Assembly (NCBI GenBank): GCA_022711755.1
Contig: JAKLEA010000005.1
Coordinates: forward strand, 186,001 to 250,000
Origin: Planctomycetota bacterium
Lineage (GTDB): Bacteria > Planctomycetota > Brocadiia > SM23-32 > JAKLEA01
DNA length: 64,000 nucleotides
Direction of reading: 5' to 3'
The position numbers were made by a program, and so were the translations under genes. Within the stretch, counting starts at the first letter, position 1. Each line of letters begins with the position of its first letter. This document shows positions 53,998-63,626 of the stretch, in pieces. The notes beneath the pieces were generated by a model. The model was given only the letters and a program-made list of their open reading frames with translations, did not search any database and was not told where the DNA came from.

Positions 53998-56223
53998 ATG
54001 AAAGACGACAATCCACAAAAACAAGCTGATCAGCCGAAGCCGCCCCTGCCATCCGTATTGCTCTACGTCCTGGTGGGGTTCTTCCTTCTGTTGCTGGTGG
54101 CCAGCTACTTCGCCGGCGCCGGATCGGACATGCCCTACAGCAAGTTCGAGGAGGAAGTCCTGTCAGGGCGCGTCGAGAAGGTCGTGATCTTCAGAGACCG
54201 CAACCGGCTAATCGGCTACTACAAAACGCCCGAAAAGCCCTCGTCGGATAAGGCGACAGGGGAAAATCCCGCCGATGATAAGAATCCGCCCCCGAAGGAT
54301 TCTCCCGCCAAGGCTCCAGAGGATGCGGCGCGTCTGGAGGATGCAAAAACCACGTCAGACGTAAAGTCCGCTGAGAAACCGCCTGACGGAGGCAAGGGGA
54401 ACGACAAGGCAAAGACCGCCGCCGGGGCGAAATCCCTGGCCCGGCGGCTTTGGGACAAGGGGAACAATGAGGAAACCTTCGTAACCTACTACGACAGCCC
54501 CGAACAACTGCTGGACCTGCTTCACGCGGGGGCGGTAAAAGACATCCGCTACAAGGTAGACGACCACGTGGCGGAGAAGATTTTCATGTTCATGCTAATC
54601 GGACTGCTGGCGCTGATACTCTGGCGGACATTCACGAACAAGATGGGCGCGTCCGGCTCGATGGTCTCATTCATGCGCAGCCGGGCCAAGCTCTTCAACC
54701 GGGAGGAATCGGACATCACTTTCGGGGACGTTGCCGGAATTGACGAGGCCAAGGAGGAGCTGAAGGAGGTAGTAGAGTTTCTGAAGTCGCCCAAGAAGTT
54801 CCAGCTTCTCGGCGGAAAGATTCCAAAGGGGGTGCTGCTTGTCGGATCGCCGGGAACGGGCAAGACGCTGCTGGCAAAGGCCGTGGCCGGGGAGGCCGGG
54901 GTCCCGTTCTTCAGCCTGAGCGGTTCGGAATTCGTCGAAATGTTCGTCGGCCTCGGCGCGGCGCGCGTGAGGGACCTTTTCCAGCAGGCCAACAGCAGCG
55001 CCCCGTGCATTGTCTTCATTGACGAGCTTGACGCGCTTGGCAAGACGCGCGGCATCTCGCCGGTGTCCGGGGACGTGGAACGCGAGCAAACGCTAAACCA
55101 GCTCCTCGTCGAGATGGACGGCTTCGACACCAATCGCGGCGTGATAATCATGGCCGCGACAAATCGCCCTGAGACGCTGGACGCCGCGCTTCTGCGCCCG
55201 GGGCGTTTCGACAGGCACGTGGTCGTTGACCGCCCGGACCTGCTGGGACGCGAGGCGATTCTCAAGGTCCACGCAAAGAACGTCAAGCTGGACGGCAGCA
55301 TTGACCTGCGCAAGATCGCGGCCATGACGCCGGGACTCGTGGGCGCCGACCTGGCGAACCTGATAAACGAGGCCGCGCTCCTTGCGGCCAGGGGCGGCAA
55401 GGAAGCAGTGACCATGAGCGACATCGAGGAGGCGGTTGACAGGGTTGTGGCCGGGCTTGAGAAAAAGAAGCGCCTGATGAGCCAGGACGAGAAGCGAATA
55501 GTAGCCTATCACGAGGCGGGACACGCGCTGGTCGCCAATCTTGTTGAGCACGCCGATCCGGTCCATAAAATCTCAATGATTCCGCGCGGATTGGCCGCCC
55601 TGGGTTACACGATGCAGTTGCCGACGGAGGATCGCTACCTGCTGACCCGCTCCGAGTTGCTGGACAGGATGGCCTGCCTGCTGGGCGGGCGCGTCAGCGA
55701 GGAGGTCGTCTTTGAAGAGATTTCGACCGGCGCGGTGAATGATCTCCAGACTGCGACGGAGATTGCCCGGCGCATGGTCTCCGACTTCGGCATGAGCAGA
55801 CTCGGCCCGGTCACATATCGCGGAGACAACCAGCCAGCCTTCCTGCCGGAAGGCTGGCCGCAACCGAAAACCTACAGCGACGATACTGCGCGCATGATTG
55901 ACGGGGAGATAAAGCGCCTGGTCGAGGAGGCGCGGGACAGGGCCACGGCGCTGCTGACCGAGCACCGCGACGCGTTGGAGAAGCTTGCACAGGCGCTCAT
56001 TGAGAACGAGGTCATCGAAGCGGGGCATCTCAAGGAAATCCTCGCGGCGTCGGGAATCAAGGTGAAGGAGCGCAGACATCCTGAATCCGCGGAGTCCGGC
56101 AAGGCGGAAAAGCCGGCAGAGCAATCATCGGAGAGCATAGCCGTCGTCCCCCTCGGCTCCGAGGGTAAGGACGCCTCAACTGACACAAAGACCGATGCGT
56201 CCGGAACATGGTCGGGAGGTTAG
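53998..56223 (+). CDS. ftsH: ATP-dependent zinc metalloprotease FtsH with disordered periplasmic insert
   Basis: 741 residues, about 100 longer than usual. Two membrane spans: residues 20-40 and 194-211. Between them the periplasmic domain begins with [19 protein letters not shown] and then carries an insert at about 79-150 rich in Pro, Lys, Asp and Ala; the domain resumes with [20 protein letters not shown]+ ATPase: Walker A GSPGTGKT 283-290, Walker B IVFIDE 338-343, second region of homology [18 protein letters not shown] at 389-406. Zinc protease motif HEAGH at 505-509, third ligand in the [13 protein letters not shown] segment near residue 585. The tail after about 685 is charged. It degrades membrane and soluble proteins. 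The gene ends 1 base before the GH16 gene. Confidence 0.96.
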   Translation: MKDDNPQKQADQPKPPLPSVLLYVLVGFFLLLLVASYFAGAGSDMPYSKFEEEVLSGRVEKVVIFRDRNRLIGYYKTPEKPSSDKATGENPADDKNPPPKDSPAKAPEDAARLEDAKTTSDVKSAEKPPDGGKGNDKAKTAAGAKSLARRLWDKGNNEETFVTYYDSPEQLLDLLHAGAVKDIRYKVDDHVAEKIFMFMLIGLLALILWRTFTNKMGASGSMVSFMRSRAKLFNREESDITFGDVAGIDEAKEELKEVVEFLKSPKKFQLLGGKIPKGVLLVGSPGTGKTLLAKAVAGEAGVPFFSLSGSEFVEMFVGLGAARVRDLFQQANSSAPCIVFIDELDALGKTRGISPVSGDVEREQTLNQLLVEMDGFDTNRGVIIMAATNRPETLDAALLRPGRFDRHVVVDRPDLLGREAILKVHAKNVKLDGSIDLRKIAAMTPGLVGADLANLINEAALLAARGGKEAVTMSDIEEAVDRVVAGLEKKKRLMSQDEKRIVAYHEAGHALVANLVEHADPVHKISMIPRGLAALGYTMQLPTEDRYLLTRSELLDRMACLLGGRVSEEVVFEEISTGAVNDLQTATEIARRMVSDFGMSRLGPVTYRGDNQPAFLPEGWPQPKTYSDDTARMIDGEIKRLVEEARDRATALLTEHRDALEKLAQALIENEVIEAGHLKEILAASGIKVKERRHPESAESGKAEKPAEQSSESIAVVPLGSEGKDASTDTKTDASGTWSGG

Positions 56224-56224
56224 C

Positions 56225-57061
56225 ATGAATAGAATCGGGATCATTATCGGCATGGCGGCTTTCAGCGCGTTGGGTTGCGCGACCGGACCGAAATTGGAAC
56301 CGCCTGACGCGCTTCCCCCCGCGCCGAAGGGACAGGAATGGAAGCTCATCTGGAACGACGAGTTCGACGGGACCGAGCTTGACGCTACGAAATGGGAAGT
56401 CCCGGAATACAAGCGGCGCGACGTCTGGTGGTCGAAGAAGGCCGTGTCGCTTGACGGCAAGAGCAACCTGGTTATCAGCACGCTGAAGGAGGGCGACGAG
56501 TATTACGACGCCTGTGTGAGGACCAGCGGCAGATTCGAGCGCGCCTTCGGCTATTACGTAGCCAGAATCCGGCTGCAGAAACAGCCGGGGCACTGGAGCG
56601 CGTTCTGGATGTACGGGAACGGCGTCGGAACCGTCGGCAACGGCGGACGGGACGGCACAGAGATTGACATAATGGAAAAGCCGTGGATTGACGACCGCGT
56701 GCAGCAGACGCTCCACTGGGACGGCTACGGCGCTGAGCATCGCTCGAAGGGCAACATCCCCGCCGTGCCCGGCGTGATGGACGGATTCCACACATTCGCG
56801 CTGCTCTGGACGCCGGACGAATACGTCTTCTACGTTGACGGCAAGGAGACATGGCGCACTGACGCCGGCGGCGTCTGCCAGGTTCCCCTTTACCTCAAAC
56901 TCAGCGACGAGGCGCAGTTCAAAGGTTGGGCGGGAGATGTTCGCGAGGCGAAGCTGCCGGACGAATTCCTGACGGATTACGTGCGCGTCTATGACCTTGT
57001 GGATTCGAAGACCGGTCAGCCGGTCTGGAAACCGAAACCGATTGAATGGACAGAAAAATAG
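56225..57061 (+). CDS. GH16 family glycoside hydrolase, lipoprotein
   Basis: 278 residues; the ATG lies 1 base behind ftsH, with GGGAGG in the ftsH end. Lipoprotein signal MNRIGIIIGMAAFSALGC. The catalytic motif ExDxxE is present as EIDIME at residues 146-151 (GTEIDIMEKPW): Glu146 nucleophile, Asp148, Glu151 acid/base. ELIWNDEFDG-type start (KLIWNDEFDGTELDATKW at 40-57) and the jelly-roll strands FERAFGYYVARIRLQ and HWSAFWMYGNG also mark the family. It would cut beta-1,3/1,4-glucans, laminarin, agarose or similar; no diagnostic insertion is visible. Its place directly behind ftsH is unusual and could reflect transcriptional sharing. Confidence 0.93.
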   Translation: MNRIGIIIGMAAFSALGCATGPKLEPPDALPPAPKGQEWKLIWNDEFDGTELDATKWEVPEYKRRDVWWSKKAVSLDGKSNLVISTLKEGDEYYDACVRTSGRFERAFGYYVARIRLQKQPGHWSAFWMYGNGVGTVGNGGRDGTEIDIMEKPWIDDRVQQTLHWDGYGAEHRSKGNIPAVPGVMDGFHTFALLWTPDEYVFYVDGKETWRTDAGGVCQVPLYLKLSDEAQFKGWAGDVREAKLPDEFLTDYVRVYDLVDSKTGQPVWKPKPIEWTEK

Positions 57062-57210
57062 ACTTTCCGGAAGAGCGGGGGGAATCGGACTGTGATTGCT
57101 GAATTGAAGCTGAAGGGCGATGAAGGCCGGTTGCCGAACTTCAGCCAGGCAGATAGAATCCCAAAGAAATATGGACGAATCACATTTCCAATTCCGATGA
57201 GCTGTTTTTC

Positions 57211-57762
57211 ATGATGAGCGATAAAGAGGATATCGTCGAGATTCTTTGCTACCCGGACGATCTGCTGCGTCGCAAGGCGCCGCCCGTGCGGGAAATCAGC
57301 GATTCCATCGTCAGGCGGGCCGAAGCTATGCTGGAGGCGATGTACGAGTCCGAGGGCGTCGGCCTGGCGGCCCCGCAGATCGGTTGGAACGCGCGCGTTT
57401 TTGTAATTGACGCCGAACAGGATCGCTCCGGAAATCGCATCTGGTTCAATCCGAATATCGTGTCCTTTGAAGGATCGGAGGAGTCTGACGAGGGATGCCT
57501 GAGCCTTCCGGGAATCAGAGGCTCCGTGGAACGCCCAGCGCGGATCAAAGTGTCCGCGTATGACGCCGAAGGGCGCAAGCGGGAAATGGACCTCGAAGGC
57601 CTCTTTGCCAGAGCATGGCAACACGAGACTGACCACTTGGACGGGATACTGTTCATTGACCACCTCAGCCCCATCTCGCGCCTGCGCATCAGGTCACAGT
57701 TGAAAACACTTGAACGCGAGGCGAAGAAATCCGGCAGGACCGGAATGAAACCGGCGCGATGA
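57211..57762 (+). CDS. def: Peptide deformylase
   Basis: 183 residues, ATGATG start, no clear SD. It removes formyl from the N-terminal Met of new proteins. All three motifs are present: GVGLAAPQIG near residue 50, EGCLSLPG near residue 95 (Cys metal ligand) and QHETDHLDG near residue 137 (the two His ligands and catalytic Glu). It precedes fmt by 26 bases, the normal pairing; fmt uses formyltetrahydrofolate for the matching initiator tRNA. Confidence 0.96.
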   Translation: MMSDKEDIVEILCYPDDLLRRKAPPVREISDSIVRRAEAMLEAMYESEGVGLAAPQIGWNARVFVIDAEQDRSGNRIWFNPNIVSFEGSEESDEGCLSLPGIRGSVERPARIKVSAYDAEGRKREMDLEGLFARAWQHETDHLDGILFIDHLSPISRLRIRSQLKTLEREAKKSGRTGMKPAR

Positions 57763-57788
57763 AGGGGCGGCTTCGGCAGCCTTGAAAC

Positions 57789-58766
57789 ATGAACGTTGTA
57801 TTCTTTGGAAGCCCCGACTTTGCAGTTCCAATCCTGAATGTAATGACCGGGTCCCGGCATCGGGTCACCTGCGTTGTGACGCAACCGGACAGGCCCCAAG
57901 GACGCTCGATGAGGACGCAGCCCCCCCCCGTCAAGACCCGCGCCGTGGAACTTGGGCTGCCCATCATGCAGCCGGAGGACTGCAATGATCCGGCATTCGT
58001 GGCCGAGATCGCGCGGCTTGGGGCAAACGCCGGCATCGTGGCGGCATACGGCCAGATGCTGCGCAAGCCGCTGCGGCATTCCTTCCCGCTCCGCTGCTGG
58101 AACGTTCACGCCAGCCTTCTGCCCAAACTTCGCGGAGCCTCGCCCATCAACTGCGCGATCATCAACGGAGAAAAGAGGACCGGCATAACGATCTTTCGCA
58201 TGAGCGCCGGCATGGACACCGGCAAAATGCTTCTCCAGGAGGCGACCGATATCGGAGATGACGAGACAGCAGGGGAACTCTTTTCCAGACTCTCGGTCAT
58301 GGGAGCGGACGCCGTTCTAAAAGCGATGGACATGATTGCCGGCGGCGATCCCATCCTTACCGCTCAGGATTCCGCGAATGCGACCTACTGCGGGCAACTA
58401 TCGAAGGAAGACGGCGGGATTGACTGGAACATGCCTGCCGGACGGCTTCATAATTTCATAAGGGGCATGACGCCGTGGCCGGGAGCGTACGGTTTTCTTG
58501 ACACTGGAATCGGGGATGAACCCATCAGGTTGATTATTCACAAGTCGCGGGCTGGCACAGACGTTCCGGGAGCCGGCGTCTCCGGTTCCATTGCCCCCGG
58601 CGATGTCATCCGCGCCGACGATGCCGGAATGCTCGTGGCCGCAGGCGAAGGCATAATCATTCTTGACCGCATTCAGCGAGCAGGCAAGCGGGAGATGGGC
58701 GCGGGGGAATTCCTGCGCGGCCAGCCATACCGCCCCGGTTGGCGCTTCATCGAGGCTGGCAGATGA
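57789..58766 (+). CDS. fmt: Methionyl-tRNA formyltransferase
   Basis: 325 residues. It formylates the Met on initiator tRNA, the substrate encoded at 50715-50791. MNVVFFGSPDFAVPIL at the start, catalytic triad N-H-D in CWNVHASLLPKLRGASPIN near residue 103 and MSAGMDTGKM near 138, and SKEDGGIDW near residue 200 beginning the C-terminal domain. Residues 43-46 are read from a run of nine C (57921-57929), a possible slippage site. The gene overlaps the DUF116 start by four bases. Confidence 0.96.
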   Translation: MNVVFFGSPDFAVPILNVMTGSRHRVTCVVTQPDRPQGRSMRTQPPPVKTRAVELGLPIMQPEDCNDPAFVAEIARLGANAGIVAAYGQMLRKPLRHSFPLRCWNVHASLLPKLRGASPINCAIINGEKRTGITIFRMSAGMDTGKMLLQEATDIGDDETAGELFSRLSVMGADAVLKAMDMIAGGDPILTAQDSANATYCGQLSKEDGGIDWNMPAGRLHNFIRGMTPWPGAYGFLDTGIGDEPIRLIIHKSRAGTDVPGAGVSGSIAPGDVIRADDAGMLVAAGEGIIILDRIQRAGKREMGAGEFLRGQPYRPGWRFIEAGR

Positions 58767-59254
58767 CCGAACCGGAACGCAAGAAGGCGGAATCCCCCGT
58801 CCGGCGCAAGGCCGTGAGGGCGATGAACGCAGTCACACGGTTCAGAAAGAAGCGATGTCTGCCCGGGGAGATGTTGCTCCTAGTCCCCCATTGCCTTCAG
58901 TATTCCGACTGCCCGCACAACATCGTCGGCAAAATTGAGAACTGTAAACGCTGCGGGCGCTGCAAGATCAAAATACTCATCGAGCTTGCGGACGAATACG
59001 GCGTGAAGCTCTACGTCGCGTCCGGCGGGCGCATGGCCGTGCGCCAGGTCAAGGACGACGCCGTGAAAGGGGTTGTGGCAGTCGCTTGCGAAATCGAGCT
59101 TTGCGAGGGGATGCGCGCGTCTCTGCCAAAGCCGGTAATCGGGGTGCTCAACCTTCGTCCAAACGGCCCATGCAAGGATACGGATGTTGATATATCGGAG
59201 GTTCGAAACGCCCTCGACTTGTTCCTGAGCGGGGTGAAGTCCGGTAGCCGATAA
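58763..59254 (+). CDS. DUF116 family protein
   Basis: 163 residues, ATG overlapping the fmt stop (ATGA), so coupled. The DUF116 core is recognisable: LPGEMLLLVPHCLQYSDCPHNIV near residue 33, then CKRCGRCKI near 62 (with Cys56/62/65/68-like spacing that could bind a metal cluster), LYVASGGRMAVRQVKDDAVKGVVAVACE near 82 and GVLNLRPNGPCKDTDVD near 130. The family has no proven function but is often placed with def and fmt. An iron-sulphur role is an inference from the cysteines. A short positively charged N-terminus precedes the domain. Confidence 0.85.
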   Translation: MTEPERKKAESPVRRKAVRAMNAVTRFRKKRCLPGEMLLLVPHCLQYSDCPHNIVGKIENCKRCGRCKIKILIELADEYGVKLYVASGGRMAVRQVKDDAVKGVVAVACEIELCEGMRASLPKPVIGVLNLRPNGPCKDTDVDISEVRNALDLFLSGVKSGSR

Positions 59255-59402
59255 CGGGAAGGACCGGCTCGGTCGCGTCATGCGGTGGCGGCGCGGCGCC
59301 ATTTCCCGAGGGCGGCAGTAGGTTGAACAACGGGGGGATTCGTGGTGAAATGGTGTTTGACAGCGGGAACATCATCCCGAACGCCGCCGAGGAGGCCGCG
59401 CC

Positions 59403-61049
59403 ATGGACATGATACAGACTAAATGCCCGAACTGCGGCAAGATCAACAAGGCGCCGCAGAACCTTATGGGCAAGCGGGGCAAGTGTCCGGCCTGCAGGGT
59501 TGTCATGGTCATTGGCGGCCCTTCCAAACTTCTTACCGACGATGCGCTAAAGACGGAGCTTCAGCGTCTGGCCGGCGTTAAAACTGTGGGAGCCGGGGGA
59601 GTCTCAGCGGACGATCTGGGCGGCGATGGCGCATCCGCGCCTGCGGCGGAAAAAAGTGGTTTGCCGGTTTGGGCCAAGGTCCTTGCGGCAGTGGTTGTTC
59701 TGGGGATCATCGGAGCGATTGCGTTTGCGCTGATGGGGCGGCAGTCGGCGGCAAAGGATGAAGAAATTGCGGCGACGCAGCGCGCCGTCCAGTCGGCTCT
59801 GCTGGCGACGCGCAACAGCGCCCGGGCGGAGGCGGCGTCCCTCTGCCGAAAGGCTCTTGAGGAGATTCACGCATACCAGGACACGCACAGGGAGGACCGC
59901 TTCCCCAACGAACTCAGAACCGTTTCCGCAGCGCTGACTCAACTTGAGGGATATGACGCGAAGCTGGCGCAGTTCAGGGAGGAGATGGACAAGGGGCTAA
60001 AACTCGCCGGGGAGAAGAAGGAAGCGGAGGCGAAGGCAGGCATGGGCAAGGCGGGGGAACTTCTCGCAGAATTGCAGAAAACAGCGCCGAAAGATCCGGA
60101 TACCATCGCTTCGGCAGAGGTATTTCATACCGCGAAGGCGAAGACCGGGTTTGACGTCGTCGCAATTGCGGCAGCCGCTCCCGCGCCCAAGCCCCCCGAG
60201 GCCACGGCGCCGCCGAAGCCGTCGGAGAAACCAGCCCAGCCGCCCCCCCAAGCTCCGAAACCCGCAGCGCCGAAACCGCAACCGGAAGCGATAAAGCCGG
60301 CTCAGCCAAAACCCGCCCTTGCGCAACCTGAACAGGCAAAGCCTGAACCGGCAAAGCCTGACGCTCCTAAACCGGAGCCTGCCCCGCAACCTCCCGCTCC
60401 GGAACCTCCGAAGACCGCGGACGCAACCACGCTTGTGATAGAGGACTGCAAGGGCAACCTGCGATGGGCCGGCGAACCGGCGTGGTCCAATGAGCCTGCG
60501 TTGAAGTTCGTCCAGGATAAAGGCGCGCAGGTTCTCGCGATAGGATATAAGCCCGGCCAGAAGGACAAGTGGGTTGCGACGCTGCCCGGACACCTGAACC
60601 TGAAACCTTATCGGTATCTGATCGTAACCGGGCAGTCCAAGTCCACACAGGCGCTCAACATCGCGCTCGGTCTCTGGCCCCCCCCCAGCCTTTACGAAAG
60701 TCGAGGCGAGTTTATCCGTCCGGGCAAGGAGTTCAGGCTCGTTTTCGACCTCCAGTCGCAGACTTTCAAATGCGCCAGGACCGATTGGGCCAACACTAGC
60801 GCGGTGGATTCTCCCGATGCGATAGGCCGCATGTCCATTATCATCTACGGCAAGGGCGATTTCGGGGAGATTCTCATTGACCGCATTGTGGCATCACAGA
60901 CCGCCGACGCGCCGAAGGAAACTCAAAAGACCGCCGCGCCAGAACCTGCCGCGCCCAAGGCCGGAACAGCAAAGCCAGGAAAAACCCAGGACGGCCAGCC
61001 CCGTCAGGATCGTCCAAAAGGGATGCGCAGACGCCCCGCAGGCAAGTAA
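59403..61049 (+). CDS. Zinc-ribbon membrane protein with long Pro/Ala/Lys linker
   Basis: 548 residues; GAGGAGG lies 6 bases before the ATG. Residues 6-39 form a two-knuckle zinc ribbon (CPNCGKINKAP, CPAC) like that of the SUMF1-like protein at 2469-3353. One membrane span follows at about 95-117 (WAKVLAAVVVLGIIGAIAFALM). Then a helical region at 125-240, a Pro/Ala/Lys/Glu-rich linker at 250-340 with PxPEPAKPxA-like repeats, and a folded C-terminal domain at about 345-500 (LVIEDCKGNLRWAGEPAWSN, YRYLIVTGQSK, EFRLVFDLQSQTFKC), probably a carbohydrate-binding type sandwich. Function unknown. The architecture suggests a cytoplasmic sensing ribbon joined to an outer binding domain. Confidence 0.78.
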   Translation: MDMIQTKCPNCGKINKAPQNLMGKRGKCPACRVVMVIGGPSKLLTDDALKTELQRLAGVKTVGAGGVSADDLGGDGASAPAAEKSGLPVWAKVLAAVVVLGIIGAIAFALMGRQSAAKDEEIAATQRAVQSALLATRNSARAEAASLCRKALEEIHAYQDTHREDRFPNELRTVSAALTQLEGYDAKLAQFREEMDKGLKLAGEKKEAEAKAGMGKAGELLAELQKTAPKDPDTIASAEVFHTAKAKTGFDVVAIAAAAPAPKPPEATAPPKPSEKPAQPPPQAPKPAAPKPQPEAIKPAQPKPALAQPEQAKPEPAKPDAPKPEPAPQPPAPEPPKTADATTLVIEDCKGNLRWAGEPAWSNEPALKFVQDKGAQVLAIGYKPGQKDKWVATLPGHLNLKPYRYLIVTGQSKSTQALNIALGLWPPPSLYESRGEFIRPGKEFRLVFDLQSQTFKCARTDWANTSAVDSPDAIGRMSIIIYGKGDFGEILIDRIVASQTADAPKETQKTAAPEPAAPKAGTAKPGKTQDGQPRQDRPKGMRRRPAGK

Positions 61050-61090
61050 GCGCAAGGCGTTGAGCGGCAGCAGAGCAGGAAGCGCAATTC

Positions 61091-62104
61091 ATGCCGAACC
61101 TTGTGCAGCCCGAGATTGACGAGACTCTTCTGCGCAATGATCTTCCCGCGCAGTATGACGCCCTCGATAAAAGTTTCGGCATCCGGGACGGCGGCGGCAC
61201 GGGCAATCGCTCGTTTATCCTGAAATCCGGCGGTTCCGAATGGTTCCTGCGGGTCAGGAATCCGAAATACGACGACAAACCGGCGATGGATTTCGAGCTT
61301 GACCTGCTGCTCAGATTGAAGGCCGGCGGGCTGCCGGTTCACCCTCCGATATTGTCGAGAGATGGGCATCCGTGGGGTTACGCGGGGGATTTCACCGTTC
61401 AGTTATTCCCGTTCATCAGGGGGACAATGTTCGAGGACGGCAATCCGGAACAGATAAAGGAGGCTGCGCGCATTCTGAGGGAATGGCACAAACTCGCCAT
61501 GCCGCTATGCGGCGACCTGAGGAAACCGTGGGAGAGGGAGGATAGCTTCATGATCGCGTTTGCCGGGCGCGACCTGGCCTTGCAGGGCGCGACCGACCAA
61601 TCGCAGATGTCGGAACTGCTGCGGACGACAGACGCAATCCATCAGCTCCTGAGACGCCTGCCGCCAAAAACCTTCTGGTCGCTTCCGCAGACGATCGTTC
61701 ACGCGGATTATCACCCCGCCAACATGCTTTTCGACGGCTCACGGATGGTCGGCCTGTTCGACTTCGATTACTCCTGCGAGCATCCCCGGCTCAAGGACTT
61801 GGCCAACGCGCTGATCTACTTCGGAGCCGGGCGCGAGCGTCAGCTGGATTCAAGCGACATACGGACGTACATACAGAAATTCGCATTCATCCCGGAGCGG
61901 ATACGCTGTTTCATGTCGGAATATGAGAGGGAGGCTCCGCTGACGAAAGCGGAGCGTGAAAATCTGTCGGTTATGATGCTCGGACGCTGGCTTCAGATGC
62001 GCTCCTGCGGGATAGTCAAACTTCCCGCCGGGGAACGCGCCGCCATCTTTTGCGACGGGATGGGCGATGTCATCGAAATGATTCTATCCTTCCGTCTGCC
62101 TTGA
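61091..62104 (+). CDS. APH/choline-kinase-type phosphotransferase
   Basis: 337 residues. The N-lobe has GTGNRSFILKSGGSEWFLRVRN near residue 36 (nucleotide loop and Lys) and VQLFPFIRG near residue 102. The C-lobe has the Brenner motif IVHADYHPANMLFDG near residue 205 with the catalytic Asp and DFDYS near residue 225 in place of DFG. It phosphorylates a small molecule such as a sugar, a choline-like compound or a homoserine-like substrate; candidates cannot be separated by motif. It is 41 bases behind the zinc-ribbon gene and 12 before the FGGY kinase. Confidence 0.88.
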   Translation: MPNLVQPEIDETLLRNDLPAQYDALDKSFGIRDGGGTGNRSFILKSGGSEWFLRVRNPKYDDKPAMDFELDLLLRLKAGGLPVHPPILSRDGHPWGYAGDFTVQLFPFIRGTMFEDGNPEQIKEAARILREWHKLAMPLCGDLRKPWEREDSFMIAFAGRDLALQGATDQSQMSELLRTTDAIHQLLRRLPPKTFWSLPQTIVHADYHPANMLFDGSRMVGLFDFDYSCEHPRLKDLANALIYFGAGRERQLDSSDIRTYIQKFAFIPERIRCFMSEYEREAPLTKAERENLSVMMLGRWLQMRSCGIVKLPAGERAAIFCDGMGDVIEMILSFRLP

Positions 62105-62116
62105 GGAAAAGCGCGC

Positions 62117-63601
62117 ATGAAATGCCTGGTGGGAGTTGACCTCGGGACAACCGCCGTGAAGGCCGGGCTGTTCACGCTCGATGGACGCGAGATCGCCGTG
62201 GCAGATTGCGAATACGCAACCGATACGCCCGCGCCGGGTTGGGCGGAAGTTCCAGCGGAGAGATATTGGGAAGCATTCGTGAAGGCCGTCAGGTCGGCCC
62301 TGAAGCAATCCGGCGCCGCCGGGCCGTTCGAGGCCGCCGCGATAGGCTTCTCCAGCCAGGGCGAGACGTTCCTGCTGCTTGACGGACGGGGGCGTCCGAT
62401 CCGACCCGCTATCGCCTGGTTCGACACAAGGGCTATTGCGGAAAATCGCTTCATCGAGGAACACATTGACAGGCGGGAGTTATACGAAACCACGGGGACG
62501 CCGGGATTCAGCCCGATCTATACCGCGCAGAAACTGCTCTGGCTGCGCAATAACGAGCCGGAATCCCTGGAGCGCGCCGCGCACATCGTCCTCCTGCCGG
62601 ATTACTTCATCCATCGCCTGACCGGGGAATTCGCAACCGATCCGGTCAACGGCGGCTCGACGTGCTACGTGGACATTCGAATTCGCCGATACTGGGACAG
62701 GATGCTGAACCTTATCGGAGCGCCCCGCGAAAAGCTGCCGGATATAGTCAGTCCGTGTTCGCCGGTGGGAAGGTTGCGTGATGATATTGCCGCTGAGCTT
62801 GGTCTGGCCGCGAACGGCGCGCCGGTGGTCGTCGGCGCGAACGATCAGATTGTCGGCGCACTGGGCGCGGGCAACGTAGCCCCGGGGATCGTAACGGAAG
62901 CCACCGGATCGGCTCTGGCGGTCATAGCGACGACGGAGCGCTTCGCGCTTGATCCCGGCATGAGGGTTCCGATCGGTACCCACGTTGTTCCCGGCCTGTT
63001 CTACGCGCTGCCGTTCACGCAGAGCGGCGGCATCGCTCTCAGGTGGGTTCGGGACGTCTTCGGCTTCAAGGACTTCGCGGAACTGACGCGGGAGGCGGGT
63101 CAGGCCCCGCCGGGAAGCGCGGGCCTTCTCGCCCTCCCGCACGTGAGCGGATCGGTCTGTCCGGACCTGAATCCCGCCGCAAGGGCGGCGTTCAGGGGGA
63201 TTTCGCTGGCGCACAGCAGAGGCCACATCGCGCGCGCAATGATGGAGGCCCTCGCGTATTCGCTGCGTGAACAGATCGAACTGCTGGCCGGGATGGGCAT
63301 CCGGACGAACCGAGTGCGCTGCATCGGCGGCGGGGCGCGATCCGATCTCTGGCTCAGGATCAAGGCGTCAGTCCTCAACGTTCCGACCGAGCGTCCTGAG
63401 TGCATGGAGGCCGCCGCGCTGGGGGCGGCGATCATCGGCGCGTGCGGGGCGGGGCTGTTCAAGTCCCCTTCGGAGGCCGGCGCCGCGCTTGTCAGTGTAA
63501 AGGAACGATTCGATCCGGAGCCGGGGCTTGTTGAAATCTATCGTTCCGGCTACAAGGATTACATCGCTTTCTACGGCGGGCTTTACGGCCGCAAGACATG
63601 A
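62117..63601 (+). CDS. FGGY-family carbohydrate kinase (xylulokinase-like)
   Basis: 494 residues. FGGY features: GVDLGTTAVKAGLFTLDG at residues 5-22 (phosphate 1 loop), IAWFDTRA near residue 96, ADFDPNG-like substrate region FATDPVNGGSTCYVDI near residue 172, VVVGANDQIVGALGAGN near 235 (catalytic Asp in the GANDQ segment), and GGGARSDLWLRIKASVL near 401. The xylulokinase branch is the closest recognisable. It phosphorylates a pentulose or similar sugar in the cytoplasm. Start ATG follows AGGAAAAG. It joins the phosphofructokinase and Gfo/Idh/MocA genes as part of a sugar-use theme. Confidence 0.92.
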   Translation: MKCLVGVDLGTTAVKAGLFTLDGREIAVADCEYATDTPAPGWAEVPAERYWEAFVKAVRSALKQSGAAGPFEAAAIGFSSQGETFLLLDGRGRPIRPAIAWFDTRAIAENRFIEEHIDRRELYETTGTPGFSPIYTAQKLLWLRNNEPESLERAAHIVLLPDYFIHRLTGEFATDPVNGGSTCYVDIRIRRYWDRMLNLIGAPREKLPDIVSPCSPVGRLRDDIAAELGLAANGAPVVVGANDQIVGALGAGNVAPGIVTEATGSALAVIATTERFALDPGMRVPIGTHVVPGLFYALPFTQSGGIALRWVRDVFGFKDFAELTREAGQAPPGSAGLLALPHVSGSVCPDLNPAARAAFRGISLAHSRGHIARAMMEALAYSLREQIELLAGMGIRTNRVRCIGGGARSDLWLRIKASVLNVPTERPECMEAAALGAAIIGACGAGLFKSPSEAGAALVSVKERFDPEPGLVEIYRSGYKDYIAFYGGLYGRKT

Positions 63602-63626
63602 GTTTCCTGAGAGGAACGGACGGATC

